Of a stretch of 64,000 nucleotides of DNA, positions 45,979-54,573 are shown piece by piece (within the stretch, counting starts at the first letter, position 1; the number at the start of each line of letters is the position of its first letter). The notes beneath the pieces were generated by a model. It searched no databases and had not been told where the DNA came from. It was given only the letters and a program-made list of their open reading frames with translations. This stretch comes from Bordetella parapertussis (GTDB lineage Bacteria; Pseudomonadota; Gammaproteobacteria; Burkholderiales; SG8-41), in NCBI GenBank assembly GCA_945885345.1, contig CAMCYP010000002.1, positions 124,001 to 188,000 of the forward strand. Direction: 5' to 3'. Both the position numbers and the translations under genes were made by a program.

Positions 45979-46719
45979 ATGTCCTTACGCACCAGTTACA
46001 CGCTGCTCGCGCCGTTTTATGACTGGCTGGTCGGACCGGCGCTTGCCCGCGTACGCGCCACCAGTCTTGCCCGTCTGCCGCGCAGTGGCGGCGCACACAT
46101 CCTCCTCAATGGTGTCGGTACCGGACTGGATCTGCCGCTGCTGCCCGCCGCGCATCGCTACACCGCGCTCGACCTGACCCGCGCCATGCTGAACCAGGCG
46201 CGGCCACGCAGCCATCATCTCGATCTGCAATGGACGCAGGGAGACAGCCAGCAACTGCCGTTTCGCAACGCCGCATTCGACCATGTATTGCTGCACCTGA
46301 TACTCGCCATCGTGCCTGACACCCGGGCGGCGCTGCGCGAAGCGACGCGCGTGGTCAGGGTGGGCGGACGCTTGTTCATCCTCGACAAATTCCTGCGCCA
46401 TGGCGAATCCGCCTGGCTGCGGCGCATGATCAATCCGCTGGCGCGACGCATCGCCACGCGCACCAATGTCGTATTTGAAGAGGCGCTGGCCGGGGTGAGT
46501 GGCTTGCGGATCATCGACGACCAGCCCGCGCTGGCCGGCGGCTGGTTCCGGATGATTACCCTGGAGAAAACCGCGGATCAGGACTTGCCGGATTCATCCT
46601 TGTCGTCATCATCACGGCGCGGCCAGGTCAGCCAGATGATGCCACACAGCAATGCCATGGCGGCCGAGGCTTCAATCAGGTACCACATCAATCCGGTCAT
46701 TGCTCCTGCCCTGTGTTGA
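45979..46719 (+). CDS. Class I SAM-dependent methyltransferase
   Basis: A UbiE-type methyltransferase of about 246 residues. The SAM-binding stretch is HILLNGVGTGLDLPLL, followed by YTALDLTRAMLNQARPR and the QGDSQQLPFRNAAFDHVLLH motif. The enzyme core seems complete at FRMITLEKTADQD. The last 40 or so residues are unlike a methyltransferase and correspond exactly to the antisense of the small gene at 46578-46700. The acceptor substrate is unknown; membership of the wider ubiquinone/menaquinone methylase group is likely. Confidence 0.85.
   Translation: MSLRTSYTLLAPFYDWLVGPALARVRATSLARLPRSGGAHILLNGVGTGLDLPLLPAAHRYTALDLTRAMLNQARPRSHHLDLQWTQGDSQQLPFRNAAFDHVLLHLILAIVPDTRAALREATRVVRVGGRLFILDKFLRHGESAWLRRMINPLARRIATRTNVVFEEALAGVSGLRIIDDQPALAGGWFRMITLEKTADQDLPDSSLSSSSRRGQVSQMMPHSNAMAAEASIRYHINPVIAPALC
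46578..46700 (-). CDS. Hidden 40-residue single-pass membrane protein
   Basis: A small open frame lying entirely opposite the 3' tail of the methyltransferase gene. Its product begins MTGLMWYLIEASAAMALLCG, continues as a hydrophobic helix (IIWLTW) and ends with a charged tail, PRRDDDDKDESGKS. One transmembrane segment followed by positive and then acidic residues fits a small inner-membrane protein with a cytoplasmic tail. GGCAGGAG stands directly before the ATG, with a rather short spacing. On the other strand the same bases give a low-complexity tail, which favours this frame as the real one. No family is recognised. Confidence 0.6.
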   Translation of the reverse strand: MTGLMWYLIEASAAMALLCGIIWLTWPRRDDDDKDESGKS

Positions 46720-46721
46720 CT

Positions 46722-48035
46722 ATGCATAGCACCGACTCTAACAAATTCTCGCTATCCCTCAAGGGGACTTCCTCCGGGGCGCCCCCCAAGAGGACTTCCT
46801 CCGGGGCGCGTGTAACGCTTGCCGCCGTGATTGTGGTGCTGATCATGGCGGCCTGTCGCTCAATGCCGGAAAAGCCCGCGGCGGCACCAGCCGCGCCTCC
46901 GGTACCGGCACCACAACAACCGGCACCGCCTGCAGAACCGCCGCCTGCAGTCACGCCCGTTCCGTCGCCGGTCACCGCCGGCCATCTGCGCCGCGGCAAC
47001 TGGACCGAACTGCCCGGCTGGCGCGACGATGATCCGGCGGCGGCCTGGGACGCCCTGCTGGCCAGTTGCGGATCCCTGAAAACACAGGATGCCTGGCGTG
47101 CAATCTGCACCGCTGCGCTGACTGCACCGCGTCCCGACCGTGAACGCGCCCGGCGTTTTTTTGAATTGAATTTCATCCCGTATCAGCTGTTGCAGCCCGA
47201 CGGCGGCAGCGAAGGCCTTGCCACCGGTTATTACGAGCCGCTGCTGCGCGGCAGCCGCAAGCCGACGGCCCGTTACCGTTATCCCTTGTACGGCACGCCC
47301 GATGACCTGATCAGCGTCGACCTGCCGGCCTTTGGCATCGAATCGCGGGAATCGCGGTTGCGCGCGCGCCTCGACGGCAAACGCGTGGTGCCGTATTTCG
47401 ATCGCGCGCAGATAGAATCCGGCGCTGCACCGTTACGCGGCCGTGAAATCGCCTGGGTCGATGATCCGGTGGAACTGTTTTTCCTGCAGATCCAGGGTTC
47501 GGGCCGCCTGGATCTCGACGGCGGCGGCGTGATGCGTGTGGGTTTCGCCGAACACAATGGCCAACCCTACCGCTCCATCGGCCGCCTGCTGATCGATCGC
47601 GGCGAACTGCCGGCAGAGCGCGCTTCGATGCAGGGTATCAAAGCCTGGGCGCAGCAGAACCCGGATAAGCTGCGCGAAGTGCTGGACTACAACCCGCGTT
47701 ATATTTTTTTCCGTGAACTGCCGGCGGGTCTCAGCGGGCCGCTGGGCGCGCTGGGTGTACCGCTGACCGCGCGCCGCTCGATTGCCGTCGACCCGCGTTT
47801 CGTGCCACTGGGCGCGCCGGTGTTTCTCGCCACAACCTGGCCGCTCAGCAACAAGCCGCTGAACCAGCTGATGCTCGCCCAGGACACCGGTTCGGCCATC
47901 CGCGGCGCAGTTCGCGCCGATTTTTTCTGGGGTTACGGCGACGACGCTGCGCGTGAAGCCGGGCGCATGAAACAGGCGTTGCGGTTGTGGGTGTTGCTGC
48001 CGCAGGGTTACCCCGTCGGCAACGCCACCGACTGA
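46722..48035 (+). CDS. mltA: Membrane-bound lytic murein transglycosylase A
   Basis: A 437-residue lipoprotein that cleaves peptidoglycan to anhydromuropeptides. The catalytic domain shows TGYYEPLLRGSRK, FFLQIQGSGRLDLDGGGVMR and the 3D domain with AQDTGSAIRGAVRADFFWGY. The lipobox is LIMAAC near residue 46, followed by a Pro-Ala linker. The n-region of the signal peptide is unusually long because two copies of a 17-base repeat encode GTSSGA twice. A GTG three codons earlier is an alternative start. Products would feed AnmK. Confidence 0.93.
   Translation: MHSTDSNKFSLSLKGTSSGAPPKRTSSGARVTLAAVIVVLIMAACRSMPEKPAAAPAAPPVPAPQQPAPPAEPPPAVTPVPSPVTAGHLRRGNWTELPGWRDDDPAAAWDALLASCGSLKTQDAWRAICTAALTAPRPDRERARRFFELNFIPYQLLQPDGGSEGLATGYYEPLLRGSRKPTARYRYPLYGTPDDLISVDLPAFGIESRESRLRARLDGKRVVPYFDRAQIESGAAPLRGREIAWVDDPVELFFLQIQGSGRLDLDGGGVMRVGFAEHNGQPYRSIGRLLIDRGELPAERASMQGIKAWAQQNPDKLREVLDYNPRYIFFRELPAGLSGPLGALGVPLTARRSIAVDPRFVPLGAPVFLATTWPLSNKPLNQLMLAQDTGSAIRGAVRADFFWGYGDDAAREAGRMKQALRLWVLLPQGYPVGNATD
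46766..46809. repeat. 17-base direct repeat inside the mltA signal region
   Basis: GACTTCCTCCGGGGCGC occurs at 46766-46782 and 46793-46809, a 27-base period; similarity extends a few bases upstream (CAAG-GG). It resembles dispersed repeats common in Burkholderiales intergenic DNA. Here it is translated as TSSGAPPKRTSSGA in the n-region of the lipoprotein signal peptide. Confidence 0.8.
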
Positions 48036-48047
48036 GTAAACAGCCCC

Positions 48048-48073
48048 ATTAAGTAAGCATACACTTACTTAAT
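48048..48073. terminator. AT-rich palindrome between mltA and the cyclase gene
   Basis: ATTAAGTAAG (48048-48057) and CTTACTTAAT (48064-48073) form a perfect 10-bp inverted repeat with a 6-base loop, between two convergent genes. It is too AT-rich for a classical terminator, yet position and the following T-rich run suggest transcript ends on both strands. A protein-binding palindrome is the alternative. Confidence 0.45.
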
Positions 48074-48101
48074 AAGTATTTGATTTTATTGATATTTATG
48101 G
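48073..48101. repeat. AT-rich motif after the palindrome
   Basis: TAAGTATTTGATTTTATTGA and the following TATTTATGG form the best match to the tracts at 883, 30678 and 61476. It lies between convergent stop codons, so it is not a promoter for either neighbour. Confidence 0.45.
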
Positions 48102-48105
48102 TAGA

Positions 48106-50463
48106 TCACTGGGCCTGCAGTGCCCAGACCCCGTCCCAATTCTCGGGCGGCGGATTTTTGCGATAAATCTCGCAGCGCTCAAGATACAACTGCGACGGCC
48201 GGTCTTCAGGATTGGCTTTGAGGATATTCGCAAACAGCCCGGCCGCACGCTCCCAGGACCGGTTGCGGTAAAGCGCGACCGCTTCCGCAAAAGCGAAAAT
48301 GACTTCGTCGAGATGCGGAAAACTCTGCGCGGTGTGGTGCTCCAGCACTTCGCAGATGGCCACCGGTTTCTGCATGCCACGCGCGCGAATCAGGTCCAGT
48401 TCACGCAGCCGCAAGGGCTTGGGCAAGCGCGCCGCGGTCGATTCGCAGATCAGCACGCTGGTGCCGTAATACTTGTTGGCGTTCTGCAGGCGCTCGGCGA
48501 AATTGACGCGGTCGCCGATCACCGTGTACTCCAGCCGTTTGGGTGACCCGATGCTGCCGGCCACCACGTCGCCGGTGCTGATACCGATGCCGACACGGAT
48601 CGCTTCATGTCCGGCGGGTGCGCGGCGGCGGTTCAGTTCATGCAGCGCGACCATCATTTTGCTGCCCACCGTCACGGCGTTTTCGGCGTCCCCCTGCGTG
48701 GCGCGTACCGAGCCGAACACCGCCATGATCATGTCGCCGATGTATTTGTCGAGGATGCCGTTGTGGGCAAACACGATGTCGACCATGTCGGTGAAATAAT
48801 CGTTGAGCATGGCCACGGTCTCCCGCGCGCCCAGCCGTTCCGACATGCTGGTAAAACCGCGGATGTCCGAAAACAGCACGCTCACTTCGCGGTTGGTGCC
48901 GCCGAGCACGGCATCACCGGCTGCCAGCAGTTCATCCATCACCGCCTTGCTCATGTAGCGCGACATCGTGTTGCGCAGCCGTTTTTCGCGGGTGATGTCC
49001 TCCATGATCAGCATCGATCCTAGCCGCTCGTCGCGCTGGTCTTGCAGCGGCACCGCAGTCATGTTCACCGACACCGCTTGGCGTCCGTCCAGCACCAAAT
49101 CCGAATCCACCGTGCTGTCGATCCTGCCGGTGCGCAGCACCTTGTCCAGACTGTTGGTCACCCAGCTGTTGCTGCCGCCGAACACGTCGCCAACCTTGCG
49201 GTTGACCATGTCCGGCTCGGCACGCCGCAGGATGCGCAGCGCCGACTGGTTGACCTTGCTGATCACATTGCCCTTGTCCAGCGTCAGCACGCCGTTGCTC
49301 ATGCTGCGCAGGATGCTTTCGTTGTAGTTCCGCGCATTGCTGACGTCCTCGAACAATTGCGCGTTTTCGATGGACACCGCCGCCTGGGCACACAACGCAG
49401 CGAGGCGGCGCTGGTCATTCGCGGTAAAGGAACCCTCCTTTTTGTTGAGAATTTCCATGACACCGACCTTGTTGCCACCCTTGGTGGTAATCGGCATGCA
49501 TAAAATATTGCGCGTCCGATAGCCGGTACCCTTGTCCACAGCCGGGTTGAAGCGGGTGTCGCTGTAGGCATCGTCAATGTTGATGCGCACACCCTTGGTA
49601 AAACACTCGCCGGCAATGCCGGCGCTGGCCGGGAACCGGATCTCGCGCGAGGATTCGCCCCCTGCGACGCGCGACCACAGTTCGTTGCTGGCCGGATCGT
49701 AGAGGAACAGCGAACCGCGGTCAGCACCCAGCAGCTGGGTCGCCGCGGCGAGTATTTTCTCGAGCAGCGGATCCAGCAGTATCTCCGAGGTAATCGAGCT
49801 CACTACGTCGAGCAGCAAGGCCTCTTCACGCTGGGAGCGTTCGACTTTTTCGAACATACGTGCGTTTTCCAGTGCAGCAGCGGCCTGCGATGCCAACGCT
49901 TCCAGCGAATGCTGGTCCTCGTCGTCAAATCCGCCTTCGCGCTTGTTGAGCGCCTGCGTGACGCCGATCACCACCTGTTTCTTGTTGCGGATGGGTACGC
50001 ACAGGATATTTCGTGTGTGATAACCAGTGTCGGTATCCACTTTGCGGTTGAACCGCGGGTCGGCGTAGGCGTCGGGAATGATCTCGCCGCGACCGGTGCT
50101 GAACACCGAACCCGCGATGCCGCGGTCTGCCGGAAACCTGACCTCGCCCATCGCGTTGCCCTGCATCACGCGGGAAAACAGCTCTTTGGTCTCGGCATCG
50201 TAGAGAAACAGCGAGCTGCGTTCGACGTTCAGGGTTTCGGTGACCACTTCCATCAGCCGCGGAAACAGCACATCCAGCGACAGGGTGTCGGAAACACGGT
50301 TGGCAACATCGACCAGCGCGGTGGTGCGGCGCACGAGCTCGGTGATGCGGATCAGCAGCTGGGTTTTTTCAGAGTCCGACAGGCCGCCGAGCAGACGCTC
50401 AATGTCCGCCTGCTGCAAACGCCGTTCCAGAATGCCGCGGATGATTTCGAAATCGATTTTCAT
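48106..50463 (-). CDS. Class III adenylate/guanylate cyclase with two GAF domains
   Basis: A 785-residue soluble signalling enzyme. Residues about 60-200 and 215-360 are GAF domains with similar cores (ERSSLFLYDAETKELFSRVM and DRGSLFLYDPASNELWSRVA). A PAS-like segment follows (about 375-490). The cyclase domain starts near 520: metal-binding D533 in LFSDIRGFTSM and the second in DKYIGDMIMAVFG. EYTVIGDRVNFAERLQ holds the Thr of class IIIb cyclases and the Asn/Arg pair for the transition state, so cAMP is the likely product. A short alpha-helical C-terminus of about 60 residues is added. It ends a - strand run with degenerate c-di-GMP proteins and a likely cAMP phosphodiesterase. Confidence 0.92.
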   Translation of the reverse strand: MKIDFEIIRGILERRLQQADIERLLGGLSDSEKTQLLIRITELVRRTTALVDVANRVSDTLSLDVLFPRLMEVVTETLNVERSSLFLYDAETKELFSRVMQGNAMGEVRFPADRGIAGSVFSTGRGEIIPDAYADPRFNRKVDTDTGYHTRNILCVPIRNKKQVVIGVTQALNKREGGFDDEDQHSLEALASQAAAALENARMFEKVERSQREEALLLDVVSSITSEILLDPLLEKILAAATQLLGADRGSLFLYDPASNELWSRVAGGESSREIRFPASAGIAGECFTKGVRINIDDAYSDTRFNPAVDKGTGYRTRNILCMPITTKGGNKVGVMEILNKKEGSFTANDQRRLAALCAQAAVSIENAQLFEDVSNARNYNESILRSMSNGVLTLDKGNVISKVNQSALRILRRAEPDMVNRKVGDVFGGSNSWVTNSLDKVLRTGRIDSTVDSDLVLDGRQAVSVNMTAVPLQDQRDERLGSMLIMEDITREKRLRNTMSRYMSKAVMDELLAAGDAVLGGTNREVSVLFSDIRGFTSMSERLGARETVAMLNDYFTDMVDIVFAHNGILDKYIGDMIMAVFGSVRATQGDAENAVTVGSKMMVALHELNRRRAPAGHEAIRVGIGISTGDVVAGSIGSPKRLEYTVIGDRVNFAERLQNANKYYGTSVLICESTAARLPKPLRLRELDLIRARGMQKPVAICEVLEHHTAQSFPHLDEVIFAFAEAVALYRNRSWERAAGLFANILKANPEDRPSQLYLERCEIYRKNPPPENWDGVWALQAQ

Positions 50464-50486
50464 GTCCGCTGCATCTGTCCGTCAGC

Positions 50487-52202
50487 TTAAAGATCGGACA
50501 ATCTCAGCTTGGCCAGGCCTGCGCCGCTTTTTTCGAACACCAGTATTTCTTCGGCCGTCAGCGGCTGGCTCACATGCGGGCCCTGCACCCGCTCGCAGCC
50601 CAAGGCTAACAACGCGAGCACTGTTTCGCCGTCAGCGACGCCCTCCGCAGTCACCTGCAATCCCAGGTCACGCGCCAGGCGCACCAGCGAGCGGACAATT
50701 TTTCCGTGTAATGCCGAACGCTGCATGTCGTGCACAAACGAGGCATGCAGCTTCAATTCATCAAAGGGCAGTTGCGCCAGGTTGCCCAGCGACGATGCCC
50801 CGGTGGCAAATCCGTCTATTCCGAGGCGCAGCCCCAGCCGCTTCAAACGCGCAAAAACATCCTTCACCGGATCCAGTCCGCCGGCAATCGCCGTCTCGTG
50901 CACGCCGATCACCACCCGCCCCGGCGGCACGCCCCAGGTGCGCAATGCGCGGTCGACAAACTCCGGAAAGTCCGGCTGCAACAGACCACTCGCCGACACC
51001 TTGAGGCCGAGCTTGCATTGCAGACCGGCACGCGCGAATTCGGCGCACTGGCGCAGCGCGTTGTTGAATATCCACCAGGTCACTTCGCGGATCAGCCCCG
51101 CACTCTCCGCAGTCTCCAGCGCCTGCGCTTCGGACACCTCGCCAAGCTCAGCATCCGTCCAGCGCAACACGCATTCCAGTCCGCCGATGCGGCCCGACTG
51201 CGCGTCGAGCTGCGGCTCAAAAGCCAGCCCCAGCGTGTTCTGCTCCAGCGCATGGCGCAACCGCGTCTCAAAGCGCATCTGACGCTCTTCGCTTGCGCCA
51301 TGCGCCGGGTCATAAATGGCGGATCGCTCGGCGCCGCTGCGTGCCGCGCGCGCTGCCAGCTTGGCATTGCGCACCAGCGTCTGCGGATCACCGCCATGAT
51401 CAGGATAAAGCACGATACCGATTACGCCATCGGTATCAAACGTGCGGTCACCAATCGGGATCGGCGCTTCCAGCACACCCAGTATTTTATTGGCTGCCAG
51501 TATCGCCACGCCTTCGCCGGCGATGCGCGGCAGCAGACAGGCAAACTGGTCGCGGCTGACACGCCCCAGCTGATCCTGTTTGCGCAACACCCCTTCGCGC
51601 ATGCGCCGCGTGACGCGCAACATGAATGCTTCGCCCTTCTGCAATCCGAGCTGGCGGTCAATCTGCTCCACCTTGCCGACCTGCAGCAGCAGCAGCGCCA
51701 GCTGTTTGCCATCCTGGCGATGGCTTTCGATGGCGCTGCGGAAAATTTCCATGAATGCTGCATACTCCGGCGTTGGCAGCGTGCGCACAACGCCACCTTC
51801 TTCCTGGCTGCGCGTTGCCAGCGAAGCCAGCAGCGCCAGCTGCAGAAAATTGAAACGCTGCAGCGCGAGCAGGTTTTCCGTGCATTGCCCGGCATCGGCG
51901 GCGTACAGGCGCAACACGCCGCGCGTCATCGCATCCTGAAAACGCTGGCAGTCCCGTCGCATGCGTTCCAGCGGTTCGTTTTCCGCGTCCAGCGCCCACT
52001 CGCCCAGTGCGGCATGAATGATGCTGGCATCTGTCCCGCCGGCGACCGCCTGGGCGGTGAACGCCGTCGCCAGCGGGCCGGCTGCGGGTACAAACAGATC
52101 GGGGGCGCGTTCGCTGACATCGCGAAACACCGTGGCCACCCGGACCATGGTGTCGGGGCCGGCGCCGAATTCTTCGGCGAGGCGCGTCACCAGCGCGGTC
52201 AC
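50487..52202 (-). CDS. Degenerate GGDEF-EAL domain protein
   Basis: A 571-residue protein with an N-terminal region of unknown type (about 1-170), a GGDEF-like domain and a C-terminal EAL-like domain. Both domains have lost catalytic signatures. The GGDEF loop reads GRVSRDQFACLLP. The EAL domain has ECVLRW, LKVSAS in place of the metal-binding Asn motif, IDGFATGASSL where two Asp are expected, and KLHASFV. It is therefore likely a c-di-GMP sensor or a protein-interaction module and not a synthase or hydrolase. The GTG at 52202 is chosen because GGAG lies 5 bases upstream and it avoids overlap with the HD-GYP gene; a longer frame reaches 52349. Confidence 0.85.
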   Translation of the reverse strand: MTALVTRLAEEFGAGPDTMVRVATVFRDVSERAPDLFVPAAGPLATAFTAQAVAGGTDASIIHAALGEWALDAENEPLERMRRDCQRFQDAMTRGVLRLYAADAGQCTENLLALQRFNFLQLALLASLATRSQEEGGVVRTLPTPEYAAFMEIFRSAIESHRQDGKQLALLLLQVGKVEQIDRQLGLQKGEAFMLRVTRRMREGVLRKQDQLGRVSRDQFACLLPRIAGEGVAILAANKILGVLEAPIPIGDRTFDTDGVIGIVLYPDHGGDPQTLVRNAKLAARAARSGAERSAIYDPAHGASEERQMRFETRLRHALEQNTLGLAFEPQLDAQSGRIGGLECVLRWTDAELGEVSEAQALETAESAGLIREVTWWIFNNALRQCAEFARAGLQCKLGLKVSASGLLQPDFPEFVDRALRTWGVPPGRVVIGVHETAIAGGLDPVKDVFARLKRLGLRLGIDGFATGASSLGNLAQLPFDELKLHASFVHDMQRSALHGKIVRSLVRLARDLGLQVTAEGVADGETVLALLALGCERVQGPHVSQPLTAEEILVFEKSGAGLAKLRLSDL

Positions 52203-52248
52203 GCTGACTCCGGACTGCCCGGCGGCGGAATCCGCCGCGTCGCCGGTA

Positions 52249-53499
52249 TCAGAGGAAGAATTCGGAGGGATCGATGGGGACACTGCCCTGCTCCAGCGTG
52301 CGTTTGATACGGTACGGAACACCAGGCGCCGCTTTGGGTTCACTGGCAAGGTCGAGGATCATCTGCGGCCGCAGCGGATTGCCCTTGGCGTCCAGCACCA
52401 CCATTACCTTCGGCAGCAAACGCCGCACCAGATTCTGCGCAATGACGATACCCACTTCGCCGGAATTCAGCTCAACCAAAGCGCCGACCGGGAAAATGCC
52501 GATGCACTGCACGAACTGCTCCACCAGAGGACCGTCGAACTGGACATTGCGCGTGTTGTAGAGATGATTCAGTGCGTTGGACGGTGAATACACCTCGGCA
52601 TACGGACGCGGGTGGGTCATCGCATCGAAACAGTCGACCAGCCCGGCGATCGAACCAAACAGACCGATCTGCCCCCCCTTCAGTCCCTTGGGATAGCCAC
52701 TGCCGTCGTAACGTTCGTGATGCAACTCAACCAGCGCCGACAGTTCGGGAGGCAGGCCAGGCGTCTCCTTGATGATCGACAGCGAATGGGCCACATGGCT
52801 ACGGCAAACCATCAGCTCGACCTTGGACAGCGGTTCCTTTTTCGCCACCACCTCTTCGGGCACTGCGGTCATGCCGACGTCCTGCAGCAGGCCAACCATG
52901 CCCAGCAGATCAAGCTGCTCACGCGGCAACTGCAGGAAACGACCGAAAGTCAGCATGTAAATCGACACGCCGAATGCGCGATCCAGCGTATGTCCGCCCT
53001 TCGCCTTCAGCTTGGCCAGCAACATCATTGCATCGGGGTTACGCACGACGCTGTCCGTCATGCTGGTCACGGCCTCCTGCACCCGCGGCGCATCCAGCGC
53101 CTTGCCCGCCTGTACGGTGCCCATGATGTCTTTCAACACCACTTCGGTTTTTTGCTGGACGCTGCGCGCAACCGGCAACTCTTCGTCGACGGTTGCCTTT
53201 TCCTTGTAGGTGACCTTGTGCTTGATCGTGGTCAGCACGCTGGGGCCGAGCGGCTCCGCCAGTTTGGGCCGGGAGTTTTCTCCAGTGCGGCTTGTCAGCA
53301 ACTCACTGCGATCCGGCAGATCCGGCCCCTTGTCGAGATCGATGATGACTTTCTTGCAATACTTTTTCAGGGCTTCGAGCTGCTTGTCGTTATTGAGTAC
53401 GAACCCCTGGTACATGAACGGGGTTTCCGTCCACGGTCGGTCGAGTTCGGAGACAAAAACACCGAATTCAAGTTTTTCTACGGGAACTTCTTTTTTCAT
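52249..53499 (-). CDS. HD-GYP-type protein with DUF3391 and altered HD motif
   Basis: A 416-residue protein. An N-terminal DUF3391-like segment (VPVEKLEFGVFVSELDRPW) is followed by an HD-GYP domain. The GYP half is intact (LHHERYDGSGYPKGL, residues 259-273), but the HD half reads LLQDVGM at 204-210, with Q206 in place of the metal-binding His and Met in place of Lys. The upstream His-Ser motif is also absent (RAFGVSIYML). Metal binding and c-di-GMP hydrolysis are doubtful. The gene stands 46 bases before the degenerate GGDEF-EAL gene, suggesting paired non-enzymatic signalling proteins. Confidence 0.87.
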   Translation of the reverse strand: MKKEVPVEKLEFGVFVSELDRPWTETPFMYQGFVLNNDKQLEALKKYCKKVIIDLDKGPDLPDRSELLTSRTGENSRPKLAEPLGPSVLTTIKHKVTYKEKATVDEELPVARSVQQKTEVVLKDIMGTVQAGKALDAPRVQEAVTSMTDSVVRNPDAMMLLAKLKAKGGHTLDRAFGVSIYMLTFGRFLQLPREQLDLLGMVGLLQDVGMTAVPEEVVAKKEPLSKVELMVCRSHVAHSLSIIKETPGLPPELSALVELHHERYDGSGYPKGLKGGQIGLFGSIAGLVDCFDAMTHPRPYAEVYSPSNALNHLYNTRNVQFDGPLVEQFVQCIGIFPVGALVELNSGEVGIVIAQNLVRRLLPKVMVVLDAKGNPLRPQMILDLASEPKAAPGVPYRIKRTLEQGSVPIDPSEFFL

Positions 53500-53594
53500 T
53501 TTTTATGGAATCAATCCGCTGCGACCAGCATCCCTGACTACCCCGGAGAATTCTCCGTCCTGCAGGCAGCGTGCGCAAGTACGCTGCGGTCAGC

Positions 53595-54362
53595 TCAAAA
53601 TTCGAATACGTGATTGTTCTGCAGCAATCGTGGTGGTGTTTTCACCGAAAGCTCCTCGATTTCCTGCATCGTCAGCTCGATTTCGCTGGGCTTCAGATGC
53701 GTAATGTAAACCTCCGCCGCCCGCTCCAGCTTGGCCAGTTCTTCGCCGAGCATGGAAGGGCACAGATGCTTGGCCAGCTCAGCCAACCGGCGGTCCTTGT
53801 CCGAAAACGCGGTCTCAATGATCAGGTATTTCAGGTTTGCGGTGCTATTAACGATTTGCCACAGCCCGTCATTGGGCCCGGTATCGCCGCTGAACACCAA
53901 ACTGCTTTTGCCGCTGTCGAGCAGATAGCCCACCGCAGGCACGGTATGGATCGCCGGCAGCGCAGTGATTTTCCGGCCGTGCAGTTCGATGACACTGCCC
54001 ACGGCAATTTCCTGATAACGCATGAAAGGTTCTTCGGGCGTCGGGATCACCGTAAAGTCGGGCCAGATATCCCAATTGAACAGGTTTTTTTTCAGGATCT
54101 CGATCGTCGGCCCCGTCGCATATACAGTAACCGGCTTGGGCCGCAGCGCGCCGACAGAATCCAGGAAAAAAGCGATGGAATCGACGTGGTCGAGATGCGA
54201 ATGGGTAATGAAGATGTGGTCAATCAGCGTCAGTTCGGCCAGCGACAGCTCACCAACCCCGGTGCCGGCGTCAATCAGGATGTCCTGATCGACGAGGAAA
54301 GACGTGGTTCGGTGCTGCTGTCCGCCAATGCTGCCGGAGCAGCCCAGTACACGCAGGCGCAT
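53595..54362 (-). CDS. Metallo-beta-lactamase-fold hydrolase, probable 3',5'-cyclic-nucleotide phosphodiesterase
   Basis: A 255-residue metallo-beta-lactamase-fold enzyme. The zinc motif is IFITHSHLDHVDSIAFFLDS (H-x-H-x-D-H). A second ligand region is FSGDTGPNDGLW, with later conserved His in TVPAVGYLL-type context. The spacing LIDAGTGVGELSLAEL before the motif resembles class II cyclic-nucleotide phosphodiesterases. The start is the ATG before RLRVLGCSGSIGG with GGGAG 7 bases upstream; a long frame continues upstream without support. In a run that also encodes a class III cyclase, cAMP hydrolysis is an attractive reading. RNase Z-like or other hydrolase roles remain possible. Confidence 0.75.
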   Translation of the reverse strand: MRLRVLGCSGSIGGQQHRTTSFLVDQDILIDAGTGVGELSLAELTLIDHIFITHSHLDHVDSIAFFLDSVGALRPKPVTVYATGPTIEILKKNLFNWDIWPDFTVIPTPEEPFMRYQEIAVGSVIELHGRKITALPAIHTVPAVGYLLDSGKSSLVFSGDTGPNDGLWQIVNSTANLKYLIIETAFSDKDRRLAELAKHLCPSMLGEELAKLERAAEVYITHLKPSEIELTMQEIEELSVKTPPRLLQNNHVFEF

Positions 54363-54573
54363 GGTCGTCTCCCGCCTCAGAGCCAGACCGCCACGCCATG
54401 ACGGCATGCAGAATAGACGACAGAATCGGCAGCAAGGGTCGGGATTCCGGTTACGGCCTTCATGCTGCACTTTCGCGGAGGTGTAGGGCCGGTAATTTTA
54501 CTCTAAAGCCCGCGTCGGGAAGACGCAGTTCCACAACCCGGGCAATCGTCGTTCGACGCCGCCCTGCGCAAGC

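Noticed and set aside
46766-46809. The 17-base direct repeat as attachment-site or transposon target duplication
   Set aside because: Only 10 bases lie between the copies and there is no mobile gene nearby.
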